The position numbers and the translations under genes were made by a program. DNA of 64,000 nt, from contig OU862916.1 in assembly GCA_917880885.1 (NCBI GenBank), forward strand, positions 47,342,831 to 47,406,830. The letters are read 5' to 3'. Positions 1 to 10,112 of the stretch are shown piece after piece. A model generated the notes under the pieces. It was not told the DNA's origin. It saw only the letters and a list, made by a program, of their open reading frames with translations, and searched no databases. The first letter of the stretch is position 1, and every line of letters begins with the position of its first letter. This DNA comes from Limnephilus marmoratus. Lineage: Eukaryota > Arthropoda > Insecta > Trichoptera > Limnephilidae.

Positions 1-545
1 GAGTTCACAACTGTCGAATTTAGAGTTTAATAATTTTAATAAAAAGGTTAGGTCGTTTATTTTTCGTCTGTTTTCTAATGTTGGAATATTTAAAGGATTT
101 ATTAACGACGGGTAATTTATGTGCTCTAAAGGGCTGTTAAGTTTAAAATTTACAAAACGAAGAAATTTTCTTTGAATTCTTTCAATAGTATGAATATGAA
201 TCTTGTAGAAGGGCGACCAGACTATGGAGTTAAATTCTGACTTCTAACAAGAGTTTAATGTACAGTAGTTTAATGATTTGTGATTCAAAGTTTTTAATTG
301 TTCTTAATACAAATCCTAATGTTTTCATACCCCTATTTGCAGTTTGTTGAATGTGAACCGTGAAGTCTAGTTTCTCATCCATTATTATGCCAAGATCCCG
401 CATTTCCGATACTCTTTCTAAATTTATTTTATTTATTGAATAGTCTAAAAACAGTGATGTTTTTTTTCTGAAAAAGGTCAAAGTTTTGCATTTTGCTACA
501 TTTAAATATAGATTGTTTTGTGAGCACAGATTTTTAGCATTATAA
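1..545 (-). pseudogene. Non-LTR retrotransposon (CR1/Jockey group) RT C-terminal remnant
   Basis: Translation of the minus strand gives the end of a LINE reverse transcriptase. It has a 'RDLGIIMDEKLDFTVHI' block (the conserved stretch after the RT palm), then 'LGFVLRTIKNF', and after a frameshift near 230-240 'NSIVWSPFY' followed by 'ERIQRKFLRF'. These are the usual C-terminal landmarks of Jockey/CR1-type elements. The reading frame is broken and the element runs off the left edge, so it is a dead fragment. Which clade is uncertain; that it is a LINE is not. Confidence 0.8.
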
Positions 546-1513
546 TATAGTCTTGTTATAGGTACTTACCTCTGTTTTGGTAATCATAAATATGTTCCAT
601 AGCTCTATTGCTCTTGATGGAAAATTTTAGAATTGAAAATATTTTCGTAGAGCTCCCTAACACTCTATCTCACACACTAACTAGATCAGCGGTCGCCAAA
701 ATGGAGAGAAAATTTCCCAGGTTCGCAGAGAAATGTGGACATTATTTGCATTTTTTAACCCACCGCAAACCAAACCGGAAAAATATGTGATTTTCGGTCA
801 CCCGACAATTGATCCTCAGACGGTTGGCTCCCCGGATCAATAATTTAAAGTCATAATTTTTTGGGCATTATTTATCATCTTCAAACCTGAAATCCTTTAG
901 GGCGTATTTCACGATATATATATGTACGAATAAAAATAAATAAACCGTGGCGGTCCGTGTCTTTTCAGTGAAATAGAGTGCTAATATCTACTTTTTTCAT
1001 GTGCAAAAGCATTAATGTGTTACTGTGTTACTTTTCAAGTTTGTAATTCCAGTTCACGAAAATTCTAGAACCGCCTCGATGTTAAAACACCGAAATCGAC
1101 AGATAATGTATTTAGTTTGGTCGCTAGTGTGGAGTCAATATTGCATAATAATTAATAATCAGTGATCGAAATCAATCGGTGCAAACCGGACCACTTTGTG
1201 AAATACCTTCTGGTTTGTAAATTTAACTTTAAATATTCGCGTTGCGGTTGAAAAAAATCTTCGGATTCGGGCCTTGATATGATAATATCATGAATCAGAA
1301 GTAAAGGACCACTGAACGCAAAATCCCTTGAACGGTCTAGCTACATATATCGATTTGAAAAACACCGAAAATTAATATCTTACCTAGTGTCTTACTTCAG
1401 ACCAGACACACAGGCAGGCCCATTTCAAACCTTCGTCGGTTTATCAGTAGACAGGACCGACAGCAAAAAAGGTCGAATAAATTATACGTATACCTACCTG
1501 TGTTTAATTTTTC
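546..1513. other. Intergenic, no gene recognised
   Basis: AT-rich sequence with only short open frames that lack recognisable domains or splice context. I see no RNA gene or clear repeat termini here. Confidence 0.5.
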
Positions 1514-1775
1514 GGTAATTTTTCGGGATTAGTGTCCATGGTTATTACGAATAATGTTTAGAAAAAAACTTTAGATTCGCCTTATGAAAAGGCGCGCAAT
1601 TATGAAAACACAACAGACAATGCATTGAAAAATGCATGCAATTGAAAATTAAAATGCATCATTTCCGCCGCCCGTGATGTAAAAAGTTTCCTTTTATAGT
1701 GATTAAGGCGAATCTAAAGTTTTTTTTCTAAAAATTATTCGTAATAACCATGGACACTAATCACGAAAATTTACC
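1514..1775. mobile_element. MITE family A, copy 1 (262 bp)
   Basis: Inverted terminal repeats of about 70 bp begin GGTAATTTTTCGGGATTAG and end in the reverse complement. They contain the family-A signature 'TTTAGATTCGCCTTA'. The flanking 8-mers AATTTTTC and AATTTTCC differ at one position, consistent with an 8-bp target duplication. It has no coding capacity. Other copies lie at 3435-4606, 29685-30257 and 50924-51073. Confidence 0.8.
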
Positions 1776-1802
1776 AATTTTCCTTGTGGAAGTAAATATT
1801 GA

Positions 1803-2378
1803 TAAGCCCCGTATTCATGATAAACATTAGTTTAGCAACAAAGTTGAATCAACGTGTTGCGGGGTTGCTGTCAATATGTTGCGGAGTTGATAACGACATG
1901 TTGACAAGCTCTCACCCGACGAGCGTAACAGTTGTGACTTGTGGGTGGTTTGTATATTTATGCATCAGTTTAGCAACAGTTTATAAACATGGCAGTAGTG
2001 TGGAGCAATGATAAAATAATGCAATTAATAGAATTGTTTCAATCTAAACCATTATTATGGGATTCTTCTATAAAAGAATACAAAGATAGAAACAAAAAGT
2101 ACGATGCTTTTGAAGAAATTTCTCAAGCCCTAAATGTACCCAAAAAAGACGTGGAAACTAAAATACATCTAAAAACTAAAGTACGCCGTCTTTTTCTCTT
2201 TTTTTAATTGAAATCCTATTCATCAGATACAGAGAACACAACAACATTTTAACGCAGACTGGTGTGTGGTCAACCTGTATTTATTTCAACAAAGTTTCCA
2301 GCAACATTCTCTCCGCTCATCAACAATGTTGATCAAATGTTGCTAAACTAATGTTTACCATGAATACGGGGCTTTACT
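1803..2378. mobile_element. PIF/Harbinger-like non-autonomous element
   Basis: The two ends are inverted copies of a terminus reading GCCCCGTATTCATG followed by TAAACATTAGTTTAGCAAC, with one or two small differences. The inside carries a truncated MADF-domain ORF, which is typical of the accessory protein of PIF/Harbinger elements. No transposase remains. I could not establish a clean 3-bp target duplication, so the superfamily rests on the MADF content. Confidence 0.6.
1989..2207 (+). pseudogene. Truncated MADF (Myb/SANT-like) protein
   Basis: A 72-codon frame starts 'MAVVWSNDKIMQLIELFQ' and continues 'LLWDSSIKEYKDRNKK', then 'AFEEISQALN'. This is the first two helices of a MADF DNA-binding domain (W, L-W, Y/K and A-W/F spacing). 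It stops just after the third helix begins, so it is about half of the family's usual size. Its position between inverted termini shows it belongs to a transposon rather than to a host locus. The start codon is a plausible ATG. Confidence 0.65.
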
Positions 2379-3017
2379 CAGTCTAACCAGAAAACTCTCT
2401 TTTGCTCTTAAAAGTACGTACGCCGCTACTACACGTGTGAAATTAATTTTATTTATAAAATATATGATTGGTTGCGCCATCTATTGGTGAAAAATTTATT
2501 CATTTATCGTATTGTTCATATTTATCTAAAAATTTTACTTTTTACAATACATAAATTAAATTGTATACTGCTATTATTGTTCTGCAAAAAAAAATAAACG
2601 GAATTCTGCGAACCAAACGCAATAAAAATAAATAAACAAAAAATATTCAAACTTTTACGATTACGAACTGCTAAAATAAGCGTGATCTCAAGTAGGGCTA
2701 TGGCAACACCATTTACGTATAATATTTTTTCCAAATGTATGGCAACATTTCGGTAGCCACCTGTCTTGTGTCGTGATGGTCGATGGTCGTGTCACTTGTC
2801 ACTTTGTTATTGTTCGCTGTTTTTTTTCAACAGTCTTTGTTACTGACATTAGTTATTGTTATTACATGGTCATTGGTCACTACACCTACTTATGGCATTG
2901 TTGGTCGGATCTTTGAAGCATCAGCTCTTTGACATACGTTTTTTCATTCCATAATCCTTCATCCCAATAACACTTATTGAGACGATAATAGTTTACTGGA
3001 TCGCTTAGTGGAAAAAA
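2379..3017 (+). promoter_or_regulatory. Upstream region and probable 5' UTR of the sugar transporter gene
   Basis: No other gene lies between the PIF-like element and the transporter start codon at 3018, so the promoter should be here. I see no convincing TATA box. Short pyrimidine-rich tracts near 2815-2860 are unremarkable. The transcription start is not determinable from sequence alone. Confidence 0.35.
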
Positions 3018-3086
3018 ATGGAAAATGACGAAAGACGACCTCTTTTGCCATACATTCCACAAAGTTATGGAGATTCTTCACAGTGG
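3018..3086 (+). CDS. Tret1: Tret1-like sugar transporter, exon 1
   Basis: The first coding exon is 23 codons (69 nt), starting at ATG 3018 and ending immediately before a GTAAAT donor at 3087. It encodes a short hydrophilic N-terminal tail with 'RRPLLPY', as expected for the cytoplasmic N-terminus of these transporters. It joins in phase 0 to the exon at 8248. The exon is short, so it is supported mainly by the frame fit: the three-exon CDS is 1518 nt with no stop until the end. Confidence 0.65.
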
Positions 3087-3434
3087 GTAAATTAAAACAT
3101 AAAATTACTTTGAACGTTTCTTATAAAATGGCTTTTTAATATTTTGCATGTCATGAAAAAAAACAATAAACGTTGTAATGATAAACATCACGATTTGAAA
3201 AACAATAAAAATATTTTTATTACTTATTAGTGTGTTACTATCTAAGCCGTCACTTATATAGAAGTCTGTAAGAAGTAAGAAGTGTGTAATTAGATTTATA
3301 TTTCTCACCGCATTCTATTGTAATTCTGGTTTTCAAGATGTGTGATCAGTTTTCTTACCAATTGTTGAACAAGTTATGTTATAATTTAAATATTTATTTA
3401 GCAAACCCTTTTTAGAATAACTAATAATAATAAT

Positions 3435-4606
3435 GGTGGGTGAAATGCAGATCCGGGCACCACTTGGAAATTTAATAAAAATGCACTTTCTAGATGAGAA
3501 AAGTGTGGAAAAGTTGAATAAAAAAGAAATTAAGGCGCGCTCGGCAAAATTGAGGGAGATACAACCGTTCAAAGTATTTAAAAATTCACTTCGCGAACTG
3601 ATATTGACAGTTCGTTCGCCATGTTTTCATTGCTTATATTGGATCCCAGACCTAATACAGAATTAATAGTACGCCAAAATCACAAACCATATTACACAAA
3701 CCTAGCGTAGCCGCTAAACCACTTGAAAACTGGGATGTTTTTTTGCCGTGACGCGAGCAGGCGCTACGAAGGGGGCACTTTCTTTTCTATCACAAACCAT
3801 GTTTAGCGTATTAGGTTATAAAAAAAATGGCGGGCGGACGCGGGCGAACTGTCAATATCAGTTTGTAAAGTGAAATTTTAAATACTTTGAACGGTTGTAT
3901 CTCCCTCAATTTTGCCGAGCGCGCCTTAATTTTTGTTTTATTCTGCTTTTCCACACTTTTCTCATCTAGAAAGTGCCTTTTTATTAAATTTCCAAGTGGT
4001 GCCCGGATCTGCATTCCTCCCATAATGGTAAATATCGGTTCGGACTGGCCACGCTTATTACGAATAATTTTTAGAAAAAAACTTTAGATTCGCCTTAATT
4101 ACTATAAAAGGAAACTTTTTGGCTTTGGGGCGGCGGAAAATAATGCATTTTAAAATAATGCTAATACGACTGTAGCCGACTTCGTGAGATAATGCGCGTA
4201 TTTATGAAATTTGTCTAGCTGGCTTGTTTGTGTAACATGGTTTGTGATACAAAAGAATGTGCCCCTTTATAACGCCTACTCGCGTCAACGCAAGAAAAAC
4301 ATCCCAGTTTTCAAGTGGTTTAGCGGCTACGCTAGGTTTGTGTAACATGGTTTGTAATTCGCGGTATTTCATGTAGGTATCCCACGAAGTCGGCTACAGT
4401 CCATAACAGTGACAGCTACGGCCGCGGATTTTCGCTGAGTCGGTTCGCGAAGTGAATTTTGGTTTTATGCAATTGAAAATTAAAATGCATTATTTTCCGC
4501 CGCCCCAAAGCCAAAAAGTTTCCTTTTATAGTAATTAAGGCGAATCTAAAGTTTTTTTCTAAAAATTATTCATAATAAGCGTGGCCAGTCCGAACCGAAA
4601 ATTACC
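3435..4606. mobile_element. MITE family A, copy 2, split by a family B insertion
   Basis: The right part (4027-4606) has the full family-A terminus. The first three bases, GGT, lie at 3435-3437 on the far side of MITE B1. The outer flanks are ATAATAAT at 3427-3434 and ATAATAAT at 4607-4614, a perfect 8-bp target duplication that only appears when B1 is removed. Internal sequence includes the GGTTTGTGTAACATGG module also found in family B. Confidence 0.85.
3438..4021. mobile_element. MITE family B, copy 1 (584 bp)
   Basis: The ends are GGGTGAAATGCAGATCC and the inverse of GGGAGGAATGCAGATCC, with inverted repeats continuing for about 150 bp. The target duplication ATAATGGT is at 3430-3437 and 4022-4029. 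It inserted three bases inside the left end of MITE A2. It has no coding capacity; the open frames inside it are chance products of the repeat. Confidence 0.88.
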
Positions 4607-4711
4607 ATAATAATAAGTGTTCAGTGTGTATTCGTGGTGCTGTTTTTTGTGAAAAATTACCTCTAGCTTTAAAATTTTTCCCAAAACCCAAATAAAATCA
4701 AACAGTCTTTC

Positions 4712-5652
4712 GGGTGAAATGCAGATCCTGCCAAAGTCTGGAAATTTAATAAAAAGGCACTTTCTAGATGAGAAAAGTGTGGAGAAGCTGAATAAAAAAA
4801 AATTAAGGCGCGCTCGGCAAAATTGAGGGAGATACAGCCGTTCAAAGTATAAATAAAATTTCACTTCGCGAACCGATACTACGCCATTTTGTCACTGTTA
4901 TGTTGGTATCCCAGACCTGATACAAACAAGAGCTAGATACGATTGTAGCCGACTTCGTGGGATAAATGATAAGGCGCGTAATTATGAAAAACAGAATTAA
5001 TAATATAATGTAAACGAACCTCTAATCAGGCACTGGAATGGAGACAAACCATTCAAATCCTGGGATGTTTTTTAAAATAAAGATAATATACACAGGCCCG
5101 CTATACAAACCCTGCGTATCCAAACAAACCATTCAAAAACGTAGGCTGTTTTTTAAAGTAAAGATAACATACACAAGCCCGCTATACAAACCCTGCGTAG
5201 CCAAACAAACCATTCAAAAACGTAGGCTGTTTTTTAAAGTAAAGATAACATACACAATCCCGTTAGACAAACCATTTAAAAACGTAGGCTGTTTTTTAAA
5301 GTAAAGATAATATACAAAAGCCCGCTAGACAAATTTCATAATTACGCGCCTTATTATGTATCCCACGAAGTCGGCTACAATCGTATCTAGGCTCTTGTTT
5401 GTATCAGGTCAGGGATACCAACATAACATAAACAAAATGGCGGGTGGCAGCGGGCGGGCTGTCACAGTATTGGTTCGCGAAGTGAAATTTTATTTAATTT
5501 TTTTTTAATAATTTTAATTGAAAATTAAAATTATTAAAAAAAAATTTCTATTGCTTTCCGCACTTTTTTTCACCTTCCAAATTAAAGTGCCCAACTTAAA
5601 ACGCGGTAAAAACATGCAAAAAACAAACATTGGCAGGATCTGCATTCCTCCC
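4712..5652. mobile_element. MITE family B, copy 2 (941 bp, expanded)
   Basis: Family-B termini (GGGTGAAATGCAGATCC on the left, inverted on the right) with flanks AGTCTTTC and AATCTTTC (7 of 8 bases match). It is longer than copies 1 and 3 because the centre holds an ~81-bp tandem repeat at about 5044-5333. Confidence 0.85.
5044..5333. repeat. Tandem repeat, ~81-bp unit, about 3.5 copies
   Basis: Units begin ACAAACCATTCAAA at about 5044, 5124, 5205 and 5267 (shortened) and include GGCTGTTTTTTAAAGTAAAG. Two copies of the same unit, in the opposite orientation, lie inside MITE A3 (29920-30040), so this module is shared between two MITE families with different ends. Confidence 0.85.
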
Positions 5653-7004
5653 AATCTTTCTACTGCCTGTCCTGTCAAACTTACTATAAAGACAAACATG
5701 GTGCATTTCTTGTGTGTTGTTACTAATTTAACTTGCAAGCATCTACAACTAACTTGAATTTTAAAATATCAATTTTAAAATTAAAATAAATTTTAAAACT
5801 AAACTAAATTTTAAAATATCAATTTTAACTTGATAAACATTTAAAATTACTCACAGCTCAGGTCTCACAGCCTCCTTTGGGTAATTATTCCCAACCTGTC
5901 GAATGTTGGATGGTATTTCGAAAAGCCACCCGCAAATTTCTTAGAAAATTATTTAAAAATACAGTACAACATAGAAAATTATTTAAAAGTACAGTAGCTA
6001 CAATAATCAAATAGTACCTATGTCCTAGATTGATATTGGCGCAATCGATTCTGACCTTCTCCTTCATATATTTTCTTTATACATAAGGGTTAAAATATTT
6101 TTTAATTTTTTATTTTTATTAAAATCGCATTTAAAATGGCTCACGACAGATGAGAGATTAATTATTCCCGAAATTATTCTGCCGCACTTTCAGGCACAGA
6201 CACAGAAATTACACTTTGTTTCAACAATAATAAATTCTTACAAGAAACAATTATTTACATGCACAATATGGGTTATTAGGTTCTTAGTTCGGGTTAATTA
6301 AGTAATGCATATTTAGATTGAAATGAAATTTATGCAGATATCAATCCACACAAAAAATCAAAAATGGTGGCGAAGGGCTCGTTTAATAGGGGAAATTTTG
6401 AAATTTAAATTAAAATGATGTTTTAATGTGTCTTTTACCATCCAAACATTATCAATTGTTGCTTGTAGTAAATAAGTTGAAACATATTGTAATTTTCAAA
6501 ACCTGTGCCTAAAAAAAGTGCGGCGGTTAGGGGAATATTTACGCTCTTTTATCGTGCAGGCTTATTACATAATCATCTATATAAGTTCAATATGCAAATT
6601 AGCCAATTAATTTAAAAAAAAGTTTTTTTTTGGCGCTTTCGATTGGTGCACTAAAATTGTGAAATTGATCAATGGACTGCTTGCCCTCGATTAATGTTAA
6701 TACCGCGAATGAATCTTCCCCACTAAAGAAGCAAGCGTATATCCTTAGATCTAATACAGCGGATACAATACAAATAATTAATCCTATAGTAATCTCGCAT
6801 AATATGTGCAACCACTAATTTTGCATAGACGTGAATGGTTGTAAACAATATTTTCTAATAATGTAAAACAGGTACACAATATAAAGTGCATTTAAATTTA
6901 ATGAAATTGCAATTTTTTTTCTTCTCTCCTGAATATTCTGGCAAATATTTCTTCCGGACTTGCTTATTGGACTTATTAGACTTACTTATTTATCTTACGC
7001 ACTG
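5653..7004. other. Intronic AT-rich sequence, nothing recognised
   Basis: No domain-bearing frame, palindrome or terminal repeat was recognised within this part of intron 1. Confidence 0.4.
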
Positions 7005-7400
7005 ATGATATTCATCATCATCATCACTATTGGCTCTACAACCCCTGGTGGGTCTTCCTCCACTCATCTCGATTTTGTGCCAGCTCTCTCCAGTTTAGAA
7101 GCTCCAAGATATGTCTTTGAGGATGTTGTCGCTCCATCTTAATCTTGGTCTTCCCAGGCTCCTTCGCCCTATTTGGTGTTGAGTTCAGCAGGGACTTTGA
7201 TACTTGACGCTCGATCATTCTCTCCACATGACCCAGACACCGAAGTCTTCCCAGTTTTATAAATTTTACGACGTTTAGCTCCTTAAACAAAGTATAGAGC
7301 TCATTGTTATAATGTCTGCGCCAAAATCCATTTTCTAGAACCGATCCGAAGATTTGCCTGAAAATTTTCCTTTCAAAAACGTCCATTGCTCGCTCCATTC
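7005..7400 (-). pseudogene. RTE-type LINE, 3' end fragment
   Basis: The minus-strand frame contains 'ERKIFRQIFGSVLENG', 'WRRHYNNELYTLF', 'LGRLRCLGHVERM' and a C-terminal 'LNWRELAQNRDEWRK'. This is the characteristic tail of RTE/BovB-like ORF2 proteins. It is followed by a short ATG/TGA trinucleotide tail (7010-7030), as RTE elements have. The element is 5'-truncated and keeps only the last ~120 codons. Confidence 0.8.
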
Positions 7401-7480
7401 CTCTTAGTTATCACTGATGATATTATTATTGTGTAAATGTATTTTTGCTGTTTCTTGACGGGTTCTGAATTGCAGTTTTA

Positions 7481-8064
7481 GGGAGGAATGCAGATCCGGG
7501 CACAGTTTGGAAATGTAATAAAAAGGCACTTTCTAGATAAGAAAAGTGTGGAAAAGCAGAATAAAACAAAAATTAAGGCGCGCTCGGCAAAATTGAGGGA
7601 GGTACAACCGTTCAAAGTATTTAAAATTTCACTTTACAAACTGATATTGACAGTTCGCCCGCGTCCGCCCGCCATTTTTTTTATAACCTAATACGCTAAA
7701 CATGGTTTGTGATAGAAAAGAAAGTGCCCCCTTCGTAGCGCCTGCTCGCGTCACGGCAAAAAAACATCCCAGTTTTCAAGTGGTTTAGCGGCTACGCTAG
7801 GTTTGTGTAATATGGTTTGTGATTTTGGCGTACTATTAATTCTGTATTAGGTCTGGGATCCAACATAAGCAATGAAAACATGGCGAACGAACTGTCAATA
7901 TCAGTTCGCGAAGTGAATTTTTAAATACTTTGAACGGTTGTATCTCCCTCAATTTTGCCGAGCGCGCCTTAATTTATTTTTTATTCATCTTCTCCACACT
8001 TTTCTCATCTAGAAAGTGCCTTTTTATTAAATTTCCAAACTGTGCCCGGATCTGCATTTCACCC
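7481..8064. mobile_element. MITE family B, copy 3 (584 bp)
   Basis: Termini are GGGAGGAATGCAGATCC and the inverse of GGGTGAAATGCAGATCC. A perfect 8-bp target duplication, CAGTTTTA, is at 7473-7480 and 8065-8072. It has the same length as copy 1 and lies in the opposite orientation relative to it. Confidence 0.9.
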
Positions 8065-8247
8065 CAGTTTTATTATAAAGAATTACCTTTTGTGGTCTGC
8101 TATCTTACTTCTTTGCTACATATCCTGTCCAACAGAGCTGTCCCACTTTTAGAAATCTTCATGTATACAACAACAATCGTGTATAACATTGCTCAGCGGA
8201 ATTGGCCGATGTTCTGAATGCTGTATTCATTTAGATTTTTCTTTTAG

Positions 8248-8356
8248 CAGAGACCGGAGACTTCTGGTGCCATGGCGGCCCAAATAGGAGTGTCACAGCA
8301 GCAGCTGGTCAACACCACGGCCAGGAAGTTGCCACAGTACATAGCGGCTCTTGCAG
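8248..8356 (+). CDS. Tret1: Tret1-like sugar transporter, exon 2
   Basis: The exon lies between acceptor TTTTAG (ending 8247) and a donor G|GTGAAT at 8357. It encodes 36 codons plus one base, ending 'KLPQYIAALA', which is the conserved lead-in to transmembrane helix 1. The spare G combines with CT at the start of exon 3 to give Ala, so the phase-1 junction is exact. The same frame is open back through 8248 and fits exon 1 in phase 0. An internal ATG at 8272 could give a shorter N-terminus. Confidence 0.82.
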
Positions 8357-8914
8357 GTGAATACTACTTTCTTAATATAATTAAACTATTTTAAATAGCA
8401 TCGTTTATTGATTAAATCACGTCAAGAGCGGTTTAAATTTGTTATTTAATAAGGAAGCCATTTCTAAAAAAAAGGGTTCAACCAGTCTGTTTGAATCGTC
8501 TGATGTGACCGACTCGAGCAAGGAGTTGCCTCTTCACTCAGAGATTTATCAAGCACTGGCTGTTTAACCACTGGTTGTTTAACTGGTCGCGTGGATTCCA
8601 TAAGTAATCCACTCATGCAAAATTAAAGCTTCCTCAAAAACGGGTGGCGCAAATCATTTTATCTTCCACGTATTAAGTTGGATAACTTACGGACGCGTTT
8701 AGTTTAGCGCTGGTGTCGGGCACGCTCGATTATGTTAAAGGAGCTCCGCAAAGTCCATGGTCTACACCTGTAATCCGCGCGACCAACTACGTAACACTCG
8801 AAGAGTGTATGCAAAATGCAAAAAATTAATTTGTCCTGATCATTCTATAATTTTTTTTGAGTGATCATGATTTGTTGTATCAATAAAAAAGTGAAGGATG
8901 TAATTTTTAGTTTA

Positions 8915-9577
8915 GGGGCCATTCATTTATTACATAAGACGAATTTTGCTAGTTTTCAACCCCCTCCCCCCCTATTATAAGAAAAAATAAGAATAGGCCG
9001 ACCCCCTCCCCCCTGTTTAATATTTATTACGTAAGAATCTAAAGGAAAAAATGAATACACTTTTGGTTTGTTTTAATGTTTATTTTTCAAAGTAACAATT
9101 TTTAGAAATGTTTATTTGTACTTACAAACAGTGGCGGCTCGTGACTTTTTGGTGTGCTAGAGTGCTGATATTAAAAAAAATGGCATTATTGATGTTGTTG
9201 TAGCCGAAAAAAAATTTTTTTTTTTTTTTTGAAAATCAGTTATGAAAAATTTCAGGTTAGTTTCAGTTTGGTGGTGCGCCGCACCGATTTCCTGAAAAAT
9301 CTTCATACAAAACACCGATTTTTGAAAAAAAAAAAAAAAAAAATTTTCGCATACGACAACATCCATGATGCCATTTTTTGAATATTACCACCCTAGCACA
9401 ACCAAAAGTCACGAGCCGCCACTGCTTACAAAGGTACTAATAATTTTAACTTTGCACATTTTTGTTATCTTACGTAAGAACTATCGAGACTACCTCCCAC
9501 CCCCTTGTAAGAAAAAATAAGACATGGTCGACCTCCCTCCCCCCCTAAATCGTCTTACATAATAAATGAATGGCCCC
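8915..9577. mobile_element. MITE with GGGGCCATTCATTTATTAC termini (PIF-like?)
   Basis: The ends are GGGGCCATTCATTTATTACA and its inverse, each followed by a polypyrimidine block (CCCCCTCCCCCC type). The flanking trinucleotide TTA occurs on both sides (8912-8914, 9578-9580), as PIF/Harbinger elements give. A 296-bp hAT MITE sits in its centre. It has no coding capacity. Confidence 0.7.
9129..9424. mobile_element. hAT-type MITE (296 bp)
   Basis: The terminal inverted repeats start CAGTGGCGGCTCGTGAC and are flanked by a perfect 8-bp duplication, CTTACAAA (9121-9128 and 9425-9432), the hallmark of hAT insertion. The interior is a long palindrome rich in A and T runs. It is nested within the TTA-flanked MITE. 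Related termini (CAGTGGCGG) bound the element at 21365-22028. Confidence 0.92.
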
Positions 9578-10112
9578 TTAAAAAGAGGGGTAATTTATGT
9601 TTTGGTTAATTATGAAAAACATAGAAGTTATGTTTAATTTATGTTGTTTATTTCTAATAAACAATGCTTAGATTATAAGATTAAAAAATAAATACACAAT
9701 AATTCTAAATGATTTGACTTAATTTTTTTTTAGTTTAAAAATGGCGTAGCTATGTAATCCACGCGACCAGTGATGTTAATTTTTAGAGTGCAACCACTGT
9801 AGGGTTAATAGATTTGTTGCCCTGTATATTTGGAGCTAACTTCAACATTCAAAATATGAATAATAGAGATAAAAAAACTACATTAATTTCTTTGAATGAC
9901 GATCTTCTCTAAATTGAGTCACCGGCGACAAAACTTTTAATAGAAAATTTTAACTTTTCCCCACATTCTAAACTTCAATTAGAACTAAATAGACTAACAT
10001 TTCTCATTCAGTAATTAAAAGATTTGTAATTAACATTACAAATGATAACAACCAAAACGTTTGTATATCGTTCCAATTCCAATTTGTAAAATGTTTGATC
10101 TATCTATTTCAG

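Larger units (their letters stand above)
3087..8247 (+). other. Intron 1 of the Tret1-like gene, filled with transposons
   Basis: A GT-AG intron of 5161 bp (donor GTAAAT at 3087, acceptor TTTTAG ending at 8247). It contains MITE A2 with B1 inside it, MITE B2, an RTE-type LINE tail and MITE B3. The stretch 5653-7004 shows nothing recognisable beyond AT-rich sequence. Confidence 0.6.
8357..10112 (+). other. Intron 2 of the Tret1-like gene
   Basis: A GT-AG intron of 1756 bp (acceptor TATTTCAG ending at 10112). It holds a TTA-flanked MITE with a hAT MITE nested in it. The flanks 8357-8914 and 9578-10112 show no other feature. Confidence 0.7.

Noticed and set aside
1799..2011. 70-codon ORF at the left end of the PIF-like element
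   Set aside because: It overlaps the terminal inverted repeat and shows no domain; the MADF frame is the supported one.
5044..5333. CRISPR-like regular repeats
   Set aside because: The units are ~81-bp direct repeats without unique spacers, lie inside a MITE and recur in another MITE; the genome is eukaryotic.
10061..10112. ATG at 10061 as start of the sugar transporter
   Set aside because: The preceding 17 codons lack the conserved lead-in to helix 1, a good acceptor TATTTCAG lies at 10105-10112, and exon 2 joins in exact phase and supplies that lead-in.
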